From: Compostibacillus humi
GTDB lineage: Bacteria; Bacillota; Bacilli; Bacillales; Amphibacillaceae
NCBI RefSeq assembly: GCF_014637175.1
Contig: NZ_BMEV01000001.1
Coordinates: 51,659 to 115,658, forward strand
Length of the DNA stretch: 64,000 bases
Reading direction: 5' to 3'
Shown here: positions 36,141 through 45,305 of the stretch, piece by piece
How the letters are laid out: each line of letters opens with the position of its first letter
Position numbering within the stretch: the stretch's first letter is position 1
The notes under the pieces: model-generated
Seen by the model: the letters and a program-made list of their open reading frames with translations, nothing else
The model's database searches: none
Told to the model about the DNA's origin: nothing
Program-made: the position numbers and the translations under genes

Positions 36141-37211
36141 TTGTCGAATAAGAAAGTAATGCTATCTGTTACAGCAGGGGCTGCGGTAGCAACCTTTCTG
36201 GCAGGAGCAGGTGAAGCAGAGGCATCATCGTATAAAGTAAAACCGGGAGATACGTTATGGAAAATCGCCCGGGAACATAATGTTTCCGTCGCCAATTTAA
36301 AAACTTGGAATAATTTAACTTCTGACATTATTTTTCCAAACCAAGTATTGAAAACGAGCACTTCGAATACCTCCAGCAATTCCAAACAAAAACAAAACAA
36401 CAATCAGAGCAATACTTCTTCCAATTCCAGCAATAAAGCAAAAACGTATACGGTAAAAGCGGGGGATACCTTAAGCGGAATTGCCGCTAAACATAACATT
36501 TCGCTGCAAAACTTGATGAAATGGAACAATTTAAATACGACGTTAATTTATCCGGGCAATGTGCTCGTCGTCAGTCAGCCAAAAACGGCAACGAACAATA
36601 AATCGAATAAAAACTCCAGCTCAACTGGAAACAATAAACCGCAAACCGGATCTTCTTCAGTGTATGTCGTGAAATCCGGCGACACGTTGTCACGGATTGC
36701 TTCCCAATACGGGGTAACGGTCAGCAATTTGAAAAAATGGAATAATTTAACATCCGACCTGATTTTTATCGGCCAAAAACTAACGATTAATCCGAACGGG
36801 AACACCGGAAATGCACCAAGCACTCCGGCAAAGGAGAAAAGCCCAAGTGCAAAGGTGGACAAGCTTGTCAGCGTGGCCAAAAACTTAGTCGGTACCGGGT
36901 ACAAATGGGGAGGGGCGGACCCGAGCGGTTTTGACTGCAGCGGCTTTATCTATTATGTATTTAATCAGAGCGGCCAATCCGTAAAACGCCTTTCCAGTGC
37001 CGGATATTACGACCGTTCCTACTATGTCAACAAACCGCAAGTAGGAGACTTGGTGTTCTTTGCCAATACGTATAAATCTGGCATTTCCCATTTAGGCATT
37101 TACATCGGAAACAACCAATTTGTTCATGCAAGTTCGAACGGAGTAGAGATTACAAGCTTGAACAACTCTTACTGGAAGAGCAAATTTGACGGTTTCAAAC
37201 GGTTTTATTAA
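36141..37211 (+). CDS. Cell-wall D,L-endopeptidase: three LysM repeats plus NlpC/P60
   Basis: Secreted peptidoglycan hydrolase that cuts within stem peptides, needed for wall growth or separation. The 356 residues have a signal peptide (residues 1-29, cleaved after AEA), LysM repeats at about 31-75, 100-143 and 174-217 joined by Ser/Asn/Lys-rich linkers, and an NlpC/P60 domain from about 240. The catalytic Cys is near 265 (FDCSGF), with the His in SHLGIY and a polar residue in VHASS. The start is a TTG at 36141-36143, six bases after AGGAGG. It is LytE/CwlS-like and intact, unlike the related gene at 33446. Its own promoter and terminator flank it. Confidence 0.92.
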   Translation: MSNKKVMLSVTAGAAVATFLAGAGEAEASSYKVKPGDTLWKIAREHNVSVANLKTWNNLTSDIIFPNQVLKTSTSNTSSNSKQKQNNNQSNTSSNSSNKAKTYTVKAGDTLSGIAAKHNISLQNLMKWNNLNTTLIYPGNVLVVSQPKTATNNKSNKNSSSTGNNKPQTGSSSVYVVKSGDTLSRIASQYGVTVSNLKKWNNLTSDLIFIGQKLTINPNGNTGNAPSTPAKEKSPSAKVDKLVSVAKNLVGTGYKWGGADPSGFDCSGFIYYVFNQSGQSVKRLSSAGYYDRSYYVNKPQVGDLVFFANTYKSGISHLGIYIGNNQFVHASSNGVEITSLNNSYWKSKFDGFKRFY

Positions 37212-37216
37212 AAATC

Positions 37217-37250
37217 AAGCCGGGACGTGCGAAAACGCTCGTCCCGGCTT
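37217..37250 (+). terminator. Terminator of the LysM-NlpC/P60 gene
   Basis: Arms AAGCCGGGACG (37217-37227) and CGTCCCGGCTT (37240-37250), with an inner GCG-AAAA-CGC hairpin, followed by TTGTTATT. Confidence 0.8.
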
Positions 37251-37312
37251 TGTTATTGGCATTCGGCAAAATTCAGTTGGCTTCTTGCTCCAGTCTTTTC
37301 TGCCCCTCGTAC

Positions 37313-38233
37313 CTATGCTTTTTCTTTATGGTAATTGACGATGATAATTCCGATGGCAACGAGGGCAATCGCCGCCAAAATAAAGACATTGAGCACTTCG
37401 CCGGGAATAAATAAAGCCGACAGCAAAGCGCCTGAAACGGGCACGATAAATTTATACATGCTCAATTCCCCGGCGTTGTTATATTTCAGGATGGAATACC
37501 ATAGGGCGAAGGCAGCTGCGGAAAGAAACGCAGAATAGATGAACAGTCCCCAGCCGAGAGGGGTAAACACCATCGCTCCCGGCTCCAGCTGCGGAACGCC
37601 AATCAATAGCATCACCGCCGCTCCGAGGGTAAGCTGCCAGCCGGTAATCGCAAAAGGATGAATTCCTGTCGCCAGTTCCTTTGCCATAATCGTCGCAACA
37701 GCGCTCGTTAAGCCGGACAGAATCATAAACCCTTCCCCGTCCAGCTGGAACACAAGCTTCAGTTCTTGCCCCCAGTTGGCAACGATAATGCCGGTAAAAC
37801 CGAAGAGAAGACCGAGCACTTTTTTCCGGTTCATCCGGTCGTTCCGGTAATAAAAATGGGCGAGCAAGACGGTGAAAAAGGTTCCGCAGGAGGATAAAAT
37901 CGCTCCTTGCATCCCGGTCACTTTGGCCAGACCATTATAAAAGAAAAAGTATTGGAGCGCCGTTTGAATGACGCCTAAAAGAAGCAGGACAAGAAATTGT
38001 CTGCGGGTAAGAAAAAGATGTTTCCGATTTGTTAAGAGCAGCCCTGCCAGCACGATGAGTCCGGCAAGCAAGAACCGCATTCCCGCAAAGACGACTTTTG
38101 CCATCGTATCCTCCGGAGCCATTTGCAATTCTTCGTAGCTCACCTTCAGTACGGGAAAAGCGCTTCCCCACAAAATCGAACAAAAAACCGCAATGATGAT
38201 CACAGACCATTTATGTTGAAAAAGCTTATTCAA
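37313..38233 (-). CDS. EamA/DMT-family transporter
   Basis: Drug/metabolite transporter-superfamily permease of 306 residues with ten predicted membrane helices in two EamA halves (about residues 12-145 and 165-300). It shows LWGSAFPVLKV near the N terminus and ALWYSILKY in the second half. Members export amino acids, nucleobases or other metabolites; the substrate is not predictable. The start is a TTG at 38231-38233 after TAGGAGTG. No operon partner. Confidence 0.87.
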   Translation of the reverse strand: MNKLFQHKWSVIIIAVFCSILWGSAFPVLKVSYEELQMAPEDTMAKVVFAGMRFLLAGLIVLAGLLLTNRKHLFLTRRQFLVLLLLGVIQTALQYFFFYNGLAKVTGMQGAILSSCGTFFTVLLAHFYYRNDRMNRKKVLGLLFGFTGIIVANWGQELKLVFQLDGEGFMILSGLTSAVATIMAKELATGIHPFAITGWQLTLGAAVMLLIGVPQLEPGAMVFTPLGWGLFIYSAFLSAAAFALWYSILKYNNAGELSMYKFIVPVSGALLSALFIPGEVLNVFILAAIALVAIGIIIVNYHKEKA

Positions 38234-38264
38234 TCGATGTTCACTCCTAGATCATTCCGCCAAA

Positions 38265-38345
38265 TTCAGGCAGTGCCTGGCGCGGCACCTGCCAGCACTT
38301 CTGACATTTTTCTGCAAGCAGCGGCACCAATGGCACCTGACAATC
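38265..38345. repeat. Dispersed GTGCC/GGCACC palindromic element
   Basis: Cluster of inverted words (GTGCCTGGCGCGGCACC, then GCGGCACCAATGGCACCTGACA) upstream of the EamA gene. Related words occur near 31623, 32519 and 62373. It looks like a degenerate intergenic repeat family; function is unknown. Confidence 0.4.
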
Positions 38346-38504
38346 TATTCTAACATAGATGGGAATTCCTCACATCCCTTTCTGCTCTTTCTATCAACCC
38401 CCACCTAAAAGTAATATTTTTCGATTTTATAAATACAATATACCAATACGAAATCTAGCAATGTGGCATCAGACGTGATGGAGAATTATGGAAGGGGGAG
38501 GAAC

Positions 38505-38894
38505 ATGACCGATTTTGAAATTACCGAACAAACGATTGCACGTTTTCACGAACTGACGGAAAAGAAAAAGGAAGTGGAAGAGGAATTAAATTATTTGAAA
38601 CGGCAATTTCATCAATACTTTGACGATCAAGTCGGGGTGAATCGAAAAGGGGAAATCACGGAAGGGGCGTACAAACTCCAGCGGCAAATAAGGAAATCGG
38701 TGAAATTTGACGAAAAAACAACGGTGGAAAAACTGGAAGCGCTTCAATTAAACGATTTAATCAAAGTAATCAAAAAGCCGGATGATGAAAAAATTAGAGC
38801 AGCGATGGAATTAGGATTAGTGCCAAAAGAACAGATAGAAGATTGCCAAATTACGAGTTTTACAAAAGCACTCGTCGTAAAAAAGGTAACGTAA
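38505..38894 (+). CDS. Hypothetical cytoplasmic protein, N-terminal coiled coil
   Basis: I do not recognise this 129-residue protein. Residues 1-40 (acidic, with KKKEVEEELNYL) should form a coiled coil. The rest is a compact, charged region ending in LVVKKVT. There is no signal or membrane segment. The ATG at 38505-38507 follows GGGGGAGG; an open frame begins earlier at 38463 without support. The general style resembles small phage or recombination accessory proteins, but no phage genes are nearby. A strong terminator follows. Confidence 0.68.
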   Translation: MTDFEITEQTIARFHELTEKKKEVEEELNYLKRQFHQYFDDQVGVNRKGEITEGAYKLQRQIRKSVKFDEKTTVEKLEALQLNDLIKVIKKPDDEKIRAAMELGLVPKEQIEDCQITSFTKALVVKKVT

Positions 38895-38903
38895 CACCAT
38901 AAT

Positions 38904-38935
38904 AAAAAGCTTTTCCCAAAGAGGAAAAGCTTTTT
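38904..38935 (+). terminator. Terminator of the 38505 gene
   Basis: Perfect 13-base arms AAAAAGCTTTTCC and GGAAAAGCTTTTT with a 6-base loop and a run of T after it. Confidence 0.88.
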
Positions 38936-38990
38936 TTAATGGAACGTAGCGAGCACGTTAAAAGTTTGTCCGACACCGCTTTTTGAAACA

Positions 38991-41150
38991 CTATTGGTGG
39001 TCAGACCCAAAAACTATCTTGGATGGATAGCGGCCGCCGTAGTAAATGCGCTGAACAGCGGGAACGGTCTCTATGTCCGCTGCCGGATCGTTTCCTGTGT
39101 TCGAATTTGGAAAAATAAAATTCTCTGCGCTGGACGTAATCGTCAGGCGAATCCGGTGTCCCGGCTGAAACGTATTGGCAAATTTTGACGTGCGAATTTC
39201 GTATTTTTCAACTTTCCCAGGTTCCAGCAATACTTCCTTGTCAAACCCTTCCCTAAATCTTGCCCGCAGCACCCCGTCCGCCAATTTCATCGAGTTCCCC
39301 TCCGGATCCACGTCGGTAATGCGCACTACCCAGTCCGTATCCCGGGCAGAGCTGGAGGCATAAAAGGATACTATCATATCCCCGGCGATCGTCACCGGCT
39401 CGGCAAAAGGAGCTGACGTAAAGACAAGCACGTCTTCCCTCTGTTCCACTTCCTTATAATTTGCCGGAACGCCCATTTCATTTTCCGACACGTCAATCAG
39501 GTGGGGAGCCGGGTTTTCCGGATCATAACCATATTCCTTATAGCCTTCTTCCTCTGCAGGCCGCTCCATTAATGCCGAGCCGCTGCCAAGATACCACGTA
39601 AACCGTCCTGCATCCTCCGGCGGCCAGTGCGTTGCCTGATGCCACCGATTTTCACCGAGCACATAATATTCTGCCGCCGGGCCCATATCGTGGTTGATCT
39701 TTTTTAATTTTTTGTCGAACCATTTCTGAATCAAAACGTCCAAATCGTACCGTAAGGCGTGATTACCCAAACTGACGCCTTGCAAATCCCGGGCTGTGTT
39801 CGCCTGGTGCATCCACGGCCCAAGGATGATTTTTCGGTCCTCGGCAGCAAATTCGGCAACCATTTCCAGCGCTTCCGTCGTCCCCATGCCGTTATCGTCG
39901 AACCAGCCGGAAATAATCATCGCCGGCACCTTCATCTTTTCCTTATATCGAGACCAGTCGGTTTTTTCCCAAAAATCGTCGTAACGGGAATGGCGCATCC
40001 ATTCGTTCCAAAACGGAATTTCCTTCCCCAGCGCTTTTTTCGGAATATCCTTAATTGGACGATGGCGCAGCACCTCGTCCCAATCATCCCGTTCCATGTT
40101 GTCCGGACGGAATTGTTTTTCTGCCATGGCAAACGTCCAGGCGAGCATTCCCGAGACAAACGCACCGCCTTTGCGCGGAATATCGATAAACGGACTGCCG
40201 GCAGTTACGATGCTGACCAATGCTTTCAGATGGGGATTCCCGCTTGCTGCCGCGGCCCATTGCACATACCCGCTGTACGAGGCGCCAATCATGCCGATAT
40301 TCCCGTCACACCAATGTTGTGCTGCAATCCAATTGAGGGTATCGTCTCCATCTTCCCGTTCGTAAAATTTCGGAAGCCACTCTCCCTCGGAATCGTGTCG
40401 GCCCCGGGTATCTTGAATAACAAGCCCGTAGCCCCGCTGAATAAACGTGGCGTATTGCCAGACGTAAGACAGGCGCCCATAGGGGGTGCGGACGAAAATG
40501 ACCGGCACAGGATTTGTCCTTTTTTGCGGAAGCCAAACGTCGGTCGCAAGCTTAACCCCATCCCGCATCGCGACCATAAAGGTGCCGAGATGCTCTGCCG
40601 CATAGCGGGGCGGGGAAATTTTTTCGTCGTCCCATAGCGCAACAGGCGTCCACTTTTCCATCCCTTCCTCCACAAGAACGGAGCAGTTTTCCCGGGATGG
40701 GCTAACAAAAGCAACGGGTTTCCCTTGGACAGCTACTACATCAATGGGATATTTTTTCTCCCGTTCCACCCATAGGGCTGCTTGATGTTGCGGTGTGTCT
40801 TTGCCTGTCATCGTGGTTCGGGACGGCAGCCCGCAAAACAACATAGAATGATCAGCTTTTTCGTAAACTGCACCCCAAGACGTTTTGACAGCATTCTGCT
40901 TGCTTTTAATCATCTTTCTGTATTCGCTGTAGCGCTCCCAAATAAGGAGCGGATGAATATGATATTTTTCTTCAAATTCCTTCGCCTTTTTTTCCGTTAA
41001 AACTTGCGCGGCAGCCTCCTGAATCCGATTTTCCCGAACTGTTCCCCACTCGTACGTTATCCAGCTCCGTTTCTGAAAATAGACGCCATCTTCCCGAAAA
41101 AAGATCGTCGCATCATGTATCCCCGACCGGTACAACAAAAACTTCACCAT
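38991..41150 (-). CDS. CocE/NonD-family alpha/beta hydrolase (X-Pro dipeptidyl-peptidase-like)
   Basis: Large serine hydrolase of 719 residues. Residues 1 to about 170 are an extra N-terminal region with no motif I know. From about 180 comes the CocE/X-Pro peptidase alpha/beta-hydrolase domain: VPVIFVRTPYG, GYGLVIQDTRGRHDSEG, the nucleophile Ser in IGASYSGYVQW, and ILGPWMH near the catalytic His. A C-terminal jelly-roll domain follows. Members hydrolyse esters, beta-lactams or X-Pro peptides, so the substrate is open. The ATG at 41148-41150 follows GGGAG by five bases. It ends 53 bases from the terminator of the converging 38505 gene. Confidence 0.88.
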   Translation of the reverse strand: MVKFLLYRSGIHDATIFFREDGVYFQKRSWITYEWGTVRENRIQEAAAQVLTEKKAKEFEEKYHIHPLLIWERYSEYRKMIKSKQNAVKTSWGAVYEKADHSMLFCGLPSRTTMTGKDTPQHQAALWVEREKKYPIDVVAVQGKPVAFVSPSRENCSVLVEEGMEKWTPVALWDDEKISPPRYAAEHLGTFMVAMRDGVKLATDVWLPQKRTNPVPVIFVRTPYGRLSYVWQYATFIQRGYGLVIQDTRGRHDSEGEWLPKFYEREDGDDTLNWIAAQHWCDGNIGMIGASYSGYVQWAAAASGNPHLKALVSIVTAGSPFIDIPRKGGAFVSGMLAWTFAMAEKQFRPDNMERDDWDEVLRHRPIKDIPKKALGKEIPFWNEWMRHSRYDDFWEKTDWSRYKEKMKVPAMIISGWFDDNGMGTTEALEMVAEFAAEDRKIILGPWMHQANTARDLQGVSLGNHALRYDLDVLIQKWFDKKLKKINHDMGPAAEYYVLGENRWHQATHWPPEDAGRFTWYLGSGSALMERPAEEEGYKEYGYDPENPAPHLIDVSENEMGVPANYKEVEQREDVLVFTSAPFAEPVTIAGDMIVSFYASSSARDTDWVVRITDVDPEGNSMKLADGVLRARFREGFDKEVLLEPGKVEKYEIRTSKFANTFQPGHRIRLTITSSAENFIFPNSNTGNDPAADIETVPAVQRIYYGGRYPSKIVFGSDHQ

Positions 41151-41241
41151 AAACACTCCCTTTTTCTAAAATGCCGCCCATGCAAGGCGCTCTCCGAAAA
41201 ATGCAGAAAGTGCCACGGGCGCAAGCACCCGTGGCTCCTAA

Positions 41242-42579
41242 CTAACCAATCAATCCAAGCATGTTGAGGAAGACGATGATGATCGTAACCGGAACGATAT
41301 AGCGCATCAGGAAAAACCAGGCATTAAATAGCCCCGCCGACCAGTTGCCGGCTAACATAAATTCTTCTTTCATGAACTTCCGGTTCATCTTAAAGCCGAT
41401 AAACAAGGCGATCAGCAAATTGCCGAGGGGAAGCAAAATATTACTTACGAGATAATCGGTAACATCAAAAATATTTTTTCCAAACAATATCACTTCACTT
41501 AACAGTCCGGACGACAGCCCTGCCGGTATTCCAGCGATAAATACGACTATCCCGGAGAGCCAGGCAATTTTTTTCCGCGAATGTTTTCCCTTCGCCGTAA
41601 TGGAAGCAACGATAATTTCAAACAGCGAAATGGACGAAGTAAGGGTTGCGAAGAAAAACAATATTAAGAAAATTGCCAGGAAAAATTCCCCGAATGCGAT
41701 GTTGCTGAACACTGCCGGAAGGACGATAAACAAGAGTCCAGGTCCTTCAGCCGGCTCAAAGCCAAAGGCGAAAACGACCGGAAAAATAACAAGTCCCGCA
41801 AATATGGATACAATCAAGTTCATAATGACGACCGAACTTGCGGAAGACGGCAAGCTGACATTTTTATCCAAATAGGAGCTGTACGTGACCATACAGGAAA
41901 AACCGACGGCCAGGGCAAAAAACGACTGTCCGAGGGCATAAAGCACCCCTTCTGCCGTAATGGCGGAAAAATCCGGTTTCAGGAAGAAGATAACCCCTTC
42001 CATCGCTCCTTCCAATGTCAATGCCCGTACGACGAGAATGATAAAAAAGACGAAGAGGGTCGGCATCATATATTTCGATGCCCGTTCAATCCCGTTTCTT
42101 ACCCCAAGAGCAATAATAACAATATTAATGATGATAAACAAGAGTGTGCTTAGCGGGGTAATCCACGCTGAACTTATAATGTAGCCGAACGTCGCGCCGT
42201 AATCCGCTCCGTTTTGAATGACAAGGCCAAAAAGCGACATCACTGTATAGACGAGCAGCCAGCCGCCGACAACACTATAAAAGGAAAGCAAAAGAAAACA
42301 TCCGACAACTCCGAGCCGGCCAATAATCCGCCAATTGGACCCGGGCGCCAAAGTGTCATAGGCAGAAACAGCTTCCTTCCCTGTTCCGCGTCCGATAATA
42401 AATTCGGAAATCAGCATCGGCATCCCGACCAACAGCGTCAAAATAATAAAGATGAGCAAGAATGCACCGCCGCCATTCATTCCCGTCACGTAAGGAAATT
42501 TCCATATCGCCCCTAAGCCGATGGCAGCTCCGGCAGAGGCCAAAATAAACCCAAGCTTTGATGACCATTTATTCTCCAT
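41242..42579 (-). CDS. Sodium-dependent amino-acid symporter, NSS family
   Basis: Neurotransmitter:sodium symporter-family transporter of 445 residues with about 11 helices, the usual bacterial layout (LeuT, TnaT). The N-terminal signature WSSKLGFILASAGAAIGLGAIWKFPY is present, so the sodium and substrate sites in helix 1 look intact. It lies after tnaA on the same strand, so it most likely imports tryptophan for the tryptophanase. The start is the ATG at 42577-42579 with AAGGGGG upstream; the frame extends to 42684 without support. Confidence 0.9.
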   Translation of the reverse strand: MENKWSSKLGFILASAGAAIGLGAIWKFPYVTGMNGGGAFLLIFIILTLLVGMPMLISEFIIGRGTGKEAVSAYDTLAPGSNWRIIGRLGVVGCFLLLSFYSVVGGWLLVYTVMSLFGLVIQNGADYGATFGYIISSAWITPLSTLLFIIINIVIIALGVRNGIERASKYMMPTLFVFFIILVVRALTLEGAMEGVIFFLKPDFSAITAEGVLYALGQSFFALAVGFSCMVTYSSYLDKNVSLPSSASSVVIMNLIVSIFAGLVIFPVVFAFGFEPAEGPGLLFIVLPAVFSNIAFGEFFLAIFLILFFFATLTSSISLFEIIVASITAKGKHSRKKIAWLSGIVVFIAGIPAGLSSGLLSEVILFGKNIFDVTDYLVSNILLPLGNLLIALFIGFKMNRKFMKEEFMLAGNWSAGLFNAWFFLMRYIVPVTIIIVFLNMLGLIG

Positions 42580-42870
42580 GAATGATCCCCCTTGTTTTGA
42601 CAAGGGTGGCCACGTTTGTTCTAGGGATTGTTGTATTTTTCCTCTAGCGAAACTGATCCCTTGCTGCTTGTCCTGCTGCTGCAATGACCACTCCTTTTCT
42701 TTCTCTTTATCAATTTATAGACTTAAAGTCTTTCGATGGAAACCGGGGCGGCATGATTGTTTTGCATCCTGCCGCCGGTCTTCTTGGCGGGCGGGACACG
42801 TGCACCATCCTAACCGTGGCCAATTTTTTGCCCTCACCCGCCCTTTTCCAAAAGCAAGCCCCGCCTGCGC

Positions 42871-44247
42871 TTATTCTACCGGCTTTAATCGTGCCGTAAA
42901 GTGACGCAATACTTTCGGCTCGTACGTAAAGGTGAGTCCTTTCAACGTATGCGCCCGTTCGCGAATGGCAATAAGCCCGTCCGCAATGAAGTCCATATGA
43001 TTATACGTGTATACCCGCCGCGGAATGGTCAGGCGCAATAGCTCCAATGGGCTTTCCAGCTGTTCGCCCGTTTCCGGATCCCGGCCAAGAAGGAGGGAAC
43101 CGATTTCCACACCGCGAACTCCTGCTTCCAAATACAGTTCATTTGCCAGCACTTGGGCAGGGAACTGATCACCCGGAATATGCGGAAGCAATTTTTTCGC
43201 ATCGACAAACACGGCATGTCCTCCGGTCGGATATTGAATCGGAATGCCGCCTTCCATTAACCGTTTTCCTAAATATTCCACCTGGTCAATGCGGTAGGCA
43301 AGATAATCTTCGTTAATTCCTTCCCGGAGCCCGATGGCGAGCGCTTCCATATCCCGGCCGCTCATCCCGCCATAGGTCGGAAAACCTTCATACGGAACGA
43401 CCATGGAACGGGCTTGTTCAAATAATTTTTCGTCTTCCCGGAAACCGAGCAATCCGCCGATGTTCACGATGCCGTCTTTTTTCGCGCTCATCGTAAAGAC
43501 ATCGGTGTAGGAGAACATTTCCCGCACGATTTCTTTAATCGATTTGTTTTCATAGCCGGCTTCCCGCTTTTTAATGAAATAGGCGTTTTCCGCAAAACGG
43601 GCCGCATCCATGACGGTTAAAATGCCATGTTTTTTCGCAATCTCCGAAACGCTGCGGATGTTTTCCATGGATACCGGTTGGCCGCCTGCACTGTTGTTCG
43701 TAATCGTAATGATGATCATCGCAATGTTTTCCGCGCCTTTTTCTGCAATCGCATTTTCCAGTTTTTCCAAATCAAAATTCCCTTTAAAATCGTAAGGAGT
43801 CGTCGTGTCGTATGCTTTTTCCGTTACGAGGTCGACCGCTTTTCCGCCGGTTAAATCGACATGGGCCCTTGTTGTGTCAAAATGCCAGTTGCTCAGCACA
43901 TACTGCCCTTGTTTTACGACAATCGGGAACAGCACCTGCTCTGCCCCGCGGCCCTGGTGGGTCGGAATGATATACGGATAGCCGATAACATCTTCCACCG
44001 CTTCCTGCAAATGGAAAAAGTTGCGGCTTCCGGCATACGCTTCATCCCCAAGCATAATGCCGGACCATTGGGTATCGCTCATCGCCCCGGTACCGCTGTC
44101 CGTTAATAAGTCGATGTACACATCGTCCGACTTCAGGGAAAATAAATTGTATCCCGCTTCAACAAGCGCCTTTTCCCGTTCCTCCCTCGGAATCAGCCGG
44201 ATCGGCTCCACCATTTTAATTTTGAAAGGTTCTGCCATTCGTTTCAT
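42871..44247 (-). CDS. tnaA: Tryptophanase
   Basis: PLP enzyme that splits tryptophan to indole, pyruvate and ammonia. It has 458 residues. [32 protein letters not shown] and the PLP-binding lysine in SAKKD are all present. Near the C terminus it has LRHFTA; this His is typical of tryptophanase, where tyrosine phenol-lyase has Phe. Some N-terminal residues (GAMSDTQW) look more lyase-like, so tyrosine phenol-lyase is a weak alternative. A perfect-consensus cre site and a promoter lie just upstream. The operon is regulator, tnaA, NSS symporter. Start ATG at 44245-44247 after GGAGAGG. Confidence 0.9.
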   Translation of the reverse strand: MKRMAEPFKIKMVEPIRLIPREEREKALVEAGYNLFSLKSDDVYIDLLTDSGTGAMSDTQWSGIMLGDEAYAGSRNFFHLQEAVEDVIGYPYIIPTHQGRGAEQVLFPIVVKQGQYVLSNWHFDTTRAHVDLTGGKAVDLVTEKAYDTTTPYDFKGNFDLEKLENAIAEKGAENIAMIIITITNNSAGGQPVSMENIRSVSEIAKKHGILTVMDAARFAENAYFIKKREAGYENKSIKEIVREMFSYTDVFTMSAKKDGIVNIGGLLGFREDEKLFEQARSMVVPYEGFPTYGGMSGRDMEALAIGLREGINEDYLAYRIDQVEYLGKRLMEGGIPIQYPTGGHAVFVDAKKLLPHIPGDQFPAQVLANELYLEAGVRGVEIGSLLLGRDPETGEQLESPLELLRLTIPRRVYTYNHMDFIADGLIAIRERAHTLKGLTFTYEPKVLRHFTARLKPVE

Positions 44248-44270
44248 ATTCTGTCCTCTCCTTTTATATG

Positions 44271-44299
44271 TTGATAAATTTGCCGCAAAATAATGGCAA
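44271..44299 (-). promoter_or_regulatory. Promoter of tnaA
   Basis: On the minus strand, -35 TTGCCA (44294-44299), a 17-base spacer and -10 TATCAA (44271-44276). It is within the gap between the regulator gene and tnaA. Confidence 0.55.
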
Positions 44300-44300
44300 T

Positions 44301-44314
44301 AGATAACGCTTTCA
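44301..44314 (-). promoter_or_regulatory. cre (catabolite-responsive element) upstream of tnaA
   Basis: TGAAAGCGTTATCT on the minus strand matches the CcpA-binding consensus TGWAARCGYTWNCW at every position. It is directly upstream of the tnaA -35, so CcpA may act here as activator or repressor. Catabolite repression of tryptophanase would fit its role. Confidence 0.7.
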
Positions 44315-44320
44315 TCTTTC

Positions 44321-44360
44321 GGAAAATAGAAAGGCGAAAATCGCGCCCTTTCCTATTTCC
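44321..44360 (-). other. Stem-loop at the end of the YheO-type gene
   Basis: Near-perfect stem with GGAAAATAGAAAGG-type arms, covering the regulator's last codons and stop. There is no strong T tract, so it may be a weak terminator or attenuator before tnaA. Confidence 0.45.
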
Positions 44361-45009
44361 GTACTTCATCAATGTCGTTATAAATCGTATACTTCGACAT
44401 GTTCATTCGCTCTGCCAGCATTTCCACGGTTCCCTTCACGAGAAAGACACCGGTCTGATCCAGCTGGCGGATAAGGTCCAGCCGTTCTGCCTTGGTCAGC
44501 TTCGTCAAATCTTTCCCGTTTCGTGCGATAATTTTTTGCACTGTATTGTCGACAAAATCTTCGACACTCTGGGCAAAATATTCATCTTTCGCTTCTTTTT
44601 CCAGCTCCAATACACTGCGGCTCGTCGTCAGTTGCTCTGTAATCCGTTTTAGCGCAAAGAAATCTTGGACACAGTAATTGATACAGAGACAGCCGATCAG
44701 CTCTTTTCCATCACGGATAAAAATCGTCGAACAGCGATAAGGTTTTCCTTTGTAATACGTGATGTAACCAATCCTGTCTTCTGCCTCATCCCCTTCTTTT
44801 TTTAAGATTTCCAGCACAAAACTTGTTAGAGGTGCATAAAGCTGTCTTTCGGTGACATTTCCCATCATGGCGACAATCGATTCGTTATGATTGGAAAAAT
44901 CATGAATCACCGTTTCGCACTGATTGCCGAGCAACCCTGTTACCGCTTTCATAATTGGAAAATAGCGTTTAAATCGTTCGTCAATATTTTCGTCATAGGC
45001 AATATACAT
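44353..45009 (-). CDS. YheO-type PAS/HTH transcriptional regulator
   Basis: A 218-residue regulator of the YheO/DauR type. Residues 8-120 form the PAS-like YheO domain (ERFKRYFPIMKAVTGLLGNQCETVIHD), and the C-terminal 65 residues contain a helix-turn-helix (GTVEMLAERMNMSKYTIYNDIDEVRK). Homologues control amino-acid catabolism genes such as D-amino acid dehydrogenases. Its position just before tnaA suggests it controls tryptophan use, possibly by sensing the amino acid. The ATG at 45007-45009 follows GAAGGTGA. Confidence 0.85.
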   Translation of the reverse strand: MYIAYDENIDERFKRYFPIMKAVTGLLGNQCETVIHDFSNHNESIVAMMGNVTERQLYAPLTSFVLEILKKEGDEAEDRIGYITYYKGKPYRCSTIFIRDGKELIGCLCINYCVQDFFALKRITEQLTTSRSVLELEKEAKDEYFAQSVEDFVDNTVQKIIARNGKDLTKLTKAERLDLIRQLDQTGVFLVKGTVEMLAERMNMSKYTIYNDIDEVRK

Positions 45010-45207
45010 CGTTTCGTCACCTTCTAAAAAGTTTTGTCTTTACAAAAAATTGTTTGCTTTCAAATAAATTGTATATCATCTGAATTAATTTGGCAACAGG
45101 AAATATTAAAAAAATTTAAAAGATATGCGGATGCCAATGATTCCAAGCCTTCCCCCGGAGTTTGCCGGAATTGTCACAAATTGTGAATTTTGTCGAAAAA
45201 TGTCACC

Positions 45208-45236
45208 TTTACATCGGTATCTGTATCCTTTAAAAT
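45208..45236 (+). promoter_or_regulatory. Promoter of the peptide transporter gene
   Basis: -35 TTTACA (45208-45213), a 17-base spacer and -10 TAAAAT (45231-45236), about 70 bases before the start codon. A partial AATTTT/GAAAAAT dyad just upstream is too weak to call a CodY site. Confidence 0.6.
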
Positions 45237-45305
45237 GGTATATCGACAAATTCTTGCTGAAAGATTGTCAGACTATTCTATTGATTTGGGAGGATTTATC
45301 ATCTT

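Noticed and set aside
39759..40637. 292-codon plus-strand open frame
   Set aside because: Antisense to the CocE-type hydrolase, no ribosome site and no recognisable domain.
42871..44247. Tyrosine phenol-lyase
   Set aside because: The C-terminal LRHFTA histidine and [11 protein letters not shown] favour tryptophanase; kept only as a weak alternative.
45181..45215. CodY box before the peptide transporter
   Set aside because: The AATTTT...GAAAAAT dyad has too many mismatches to the 15-base CodY consensus.
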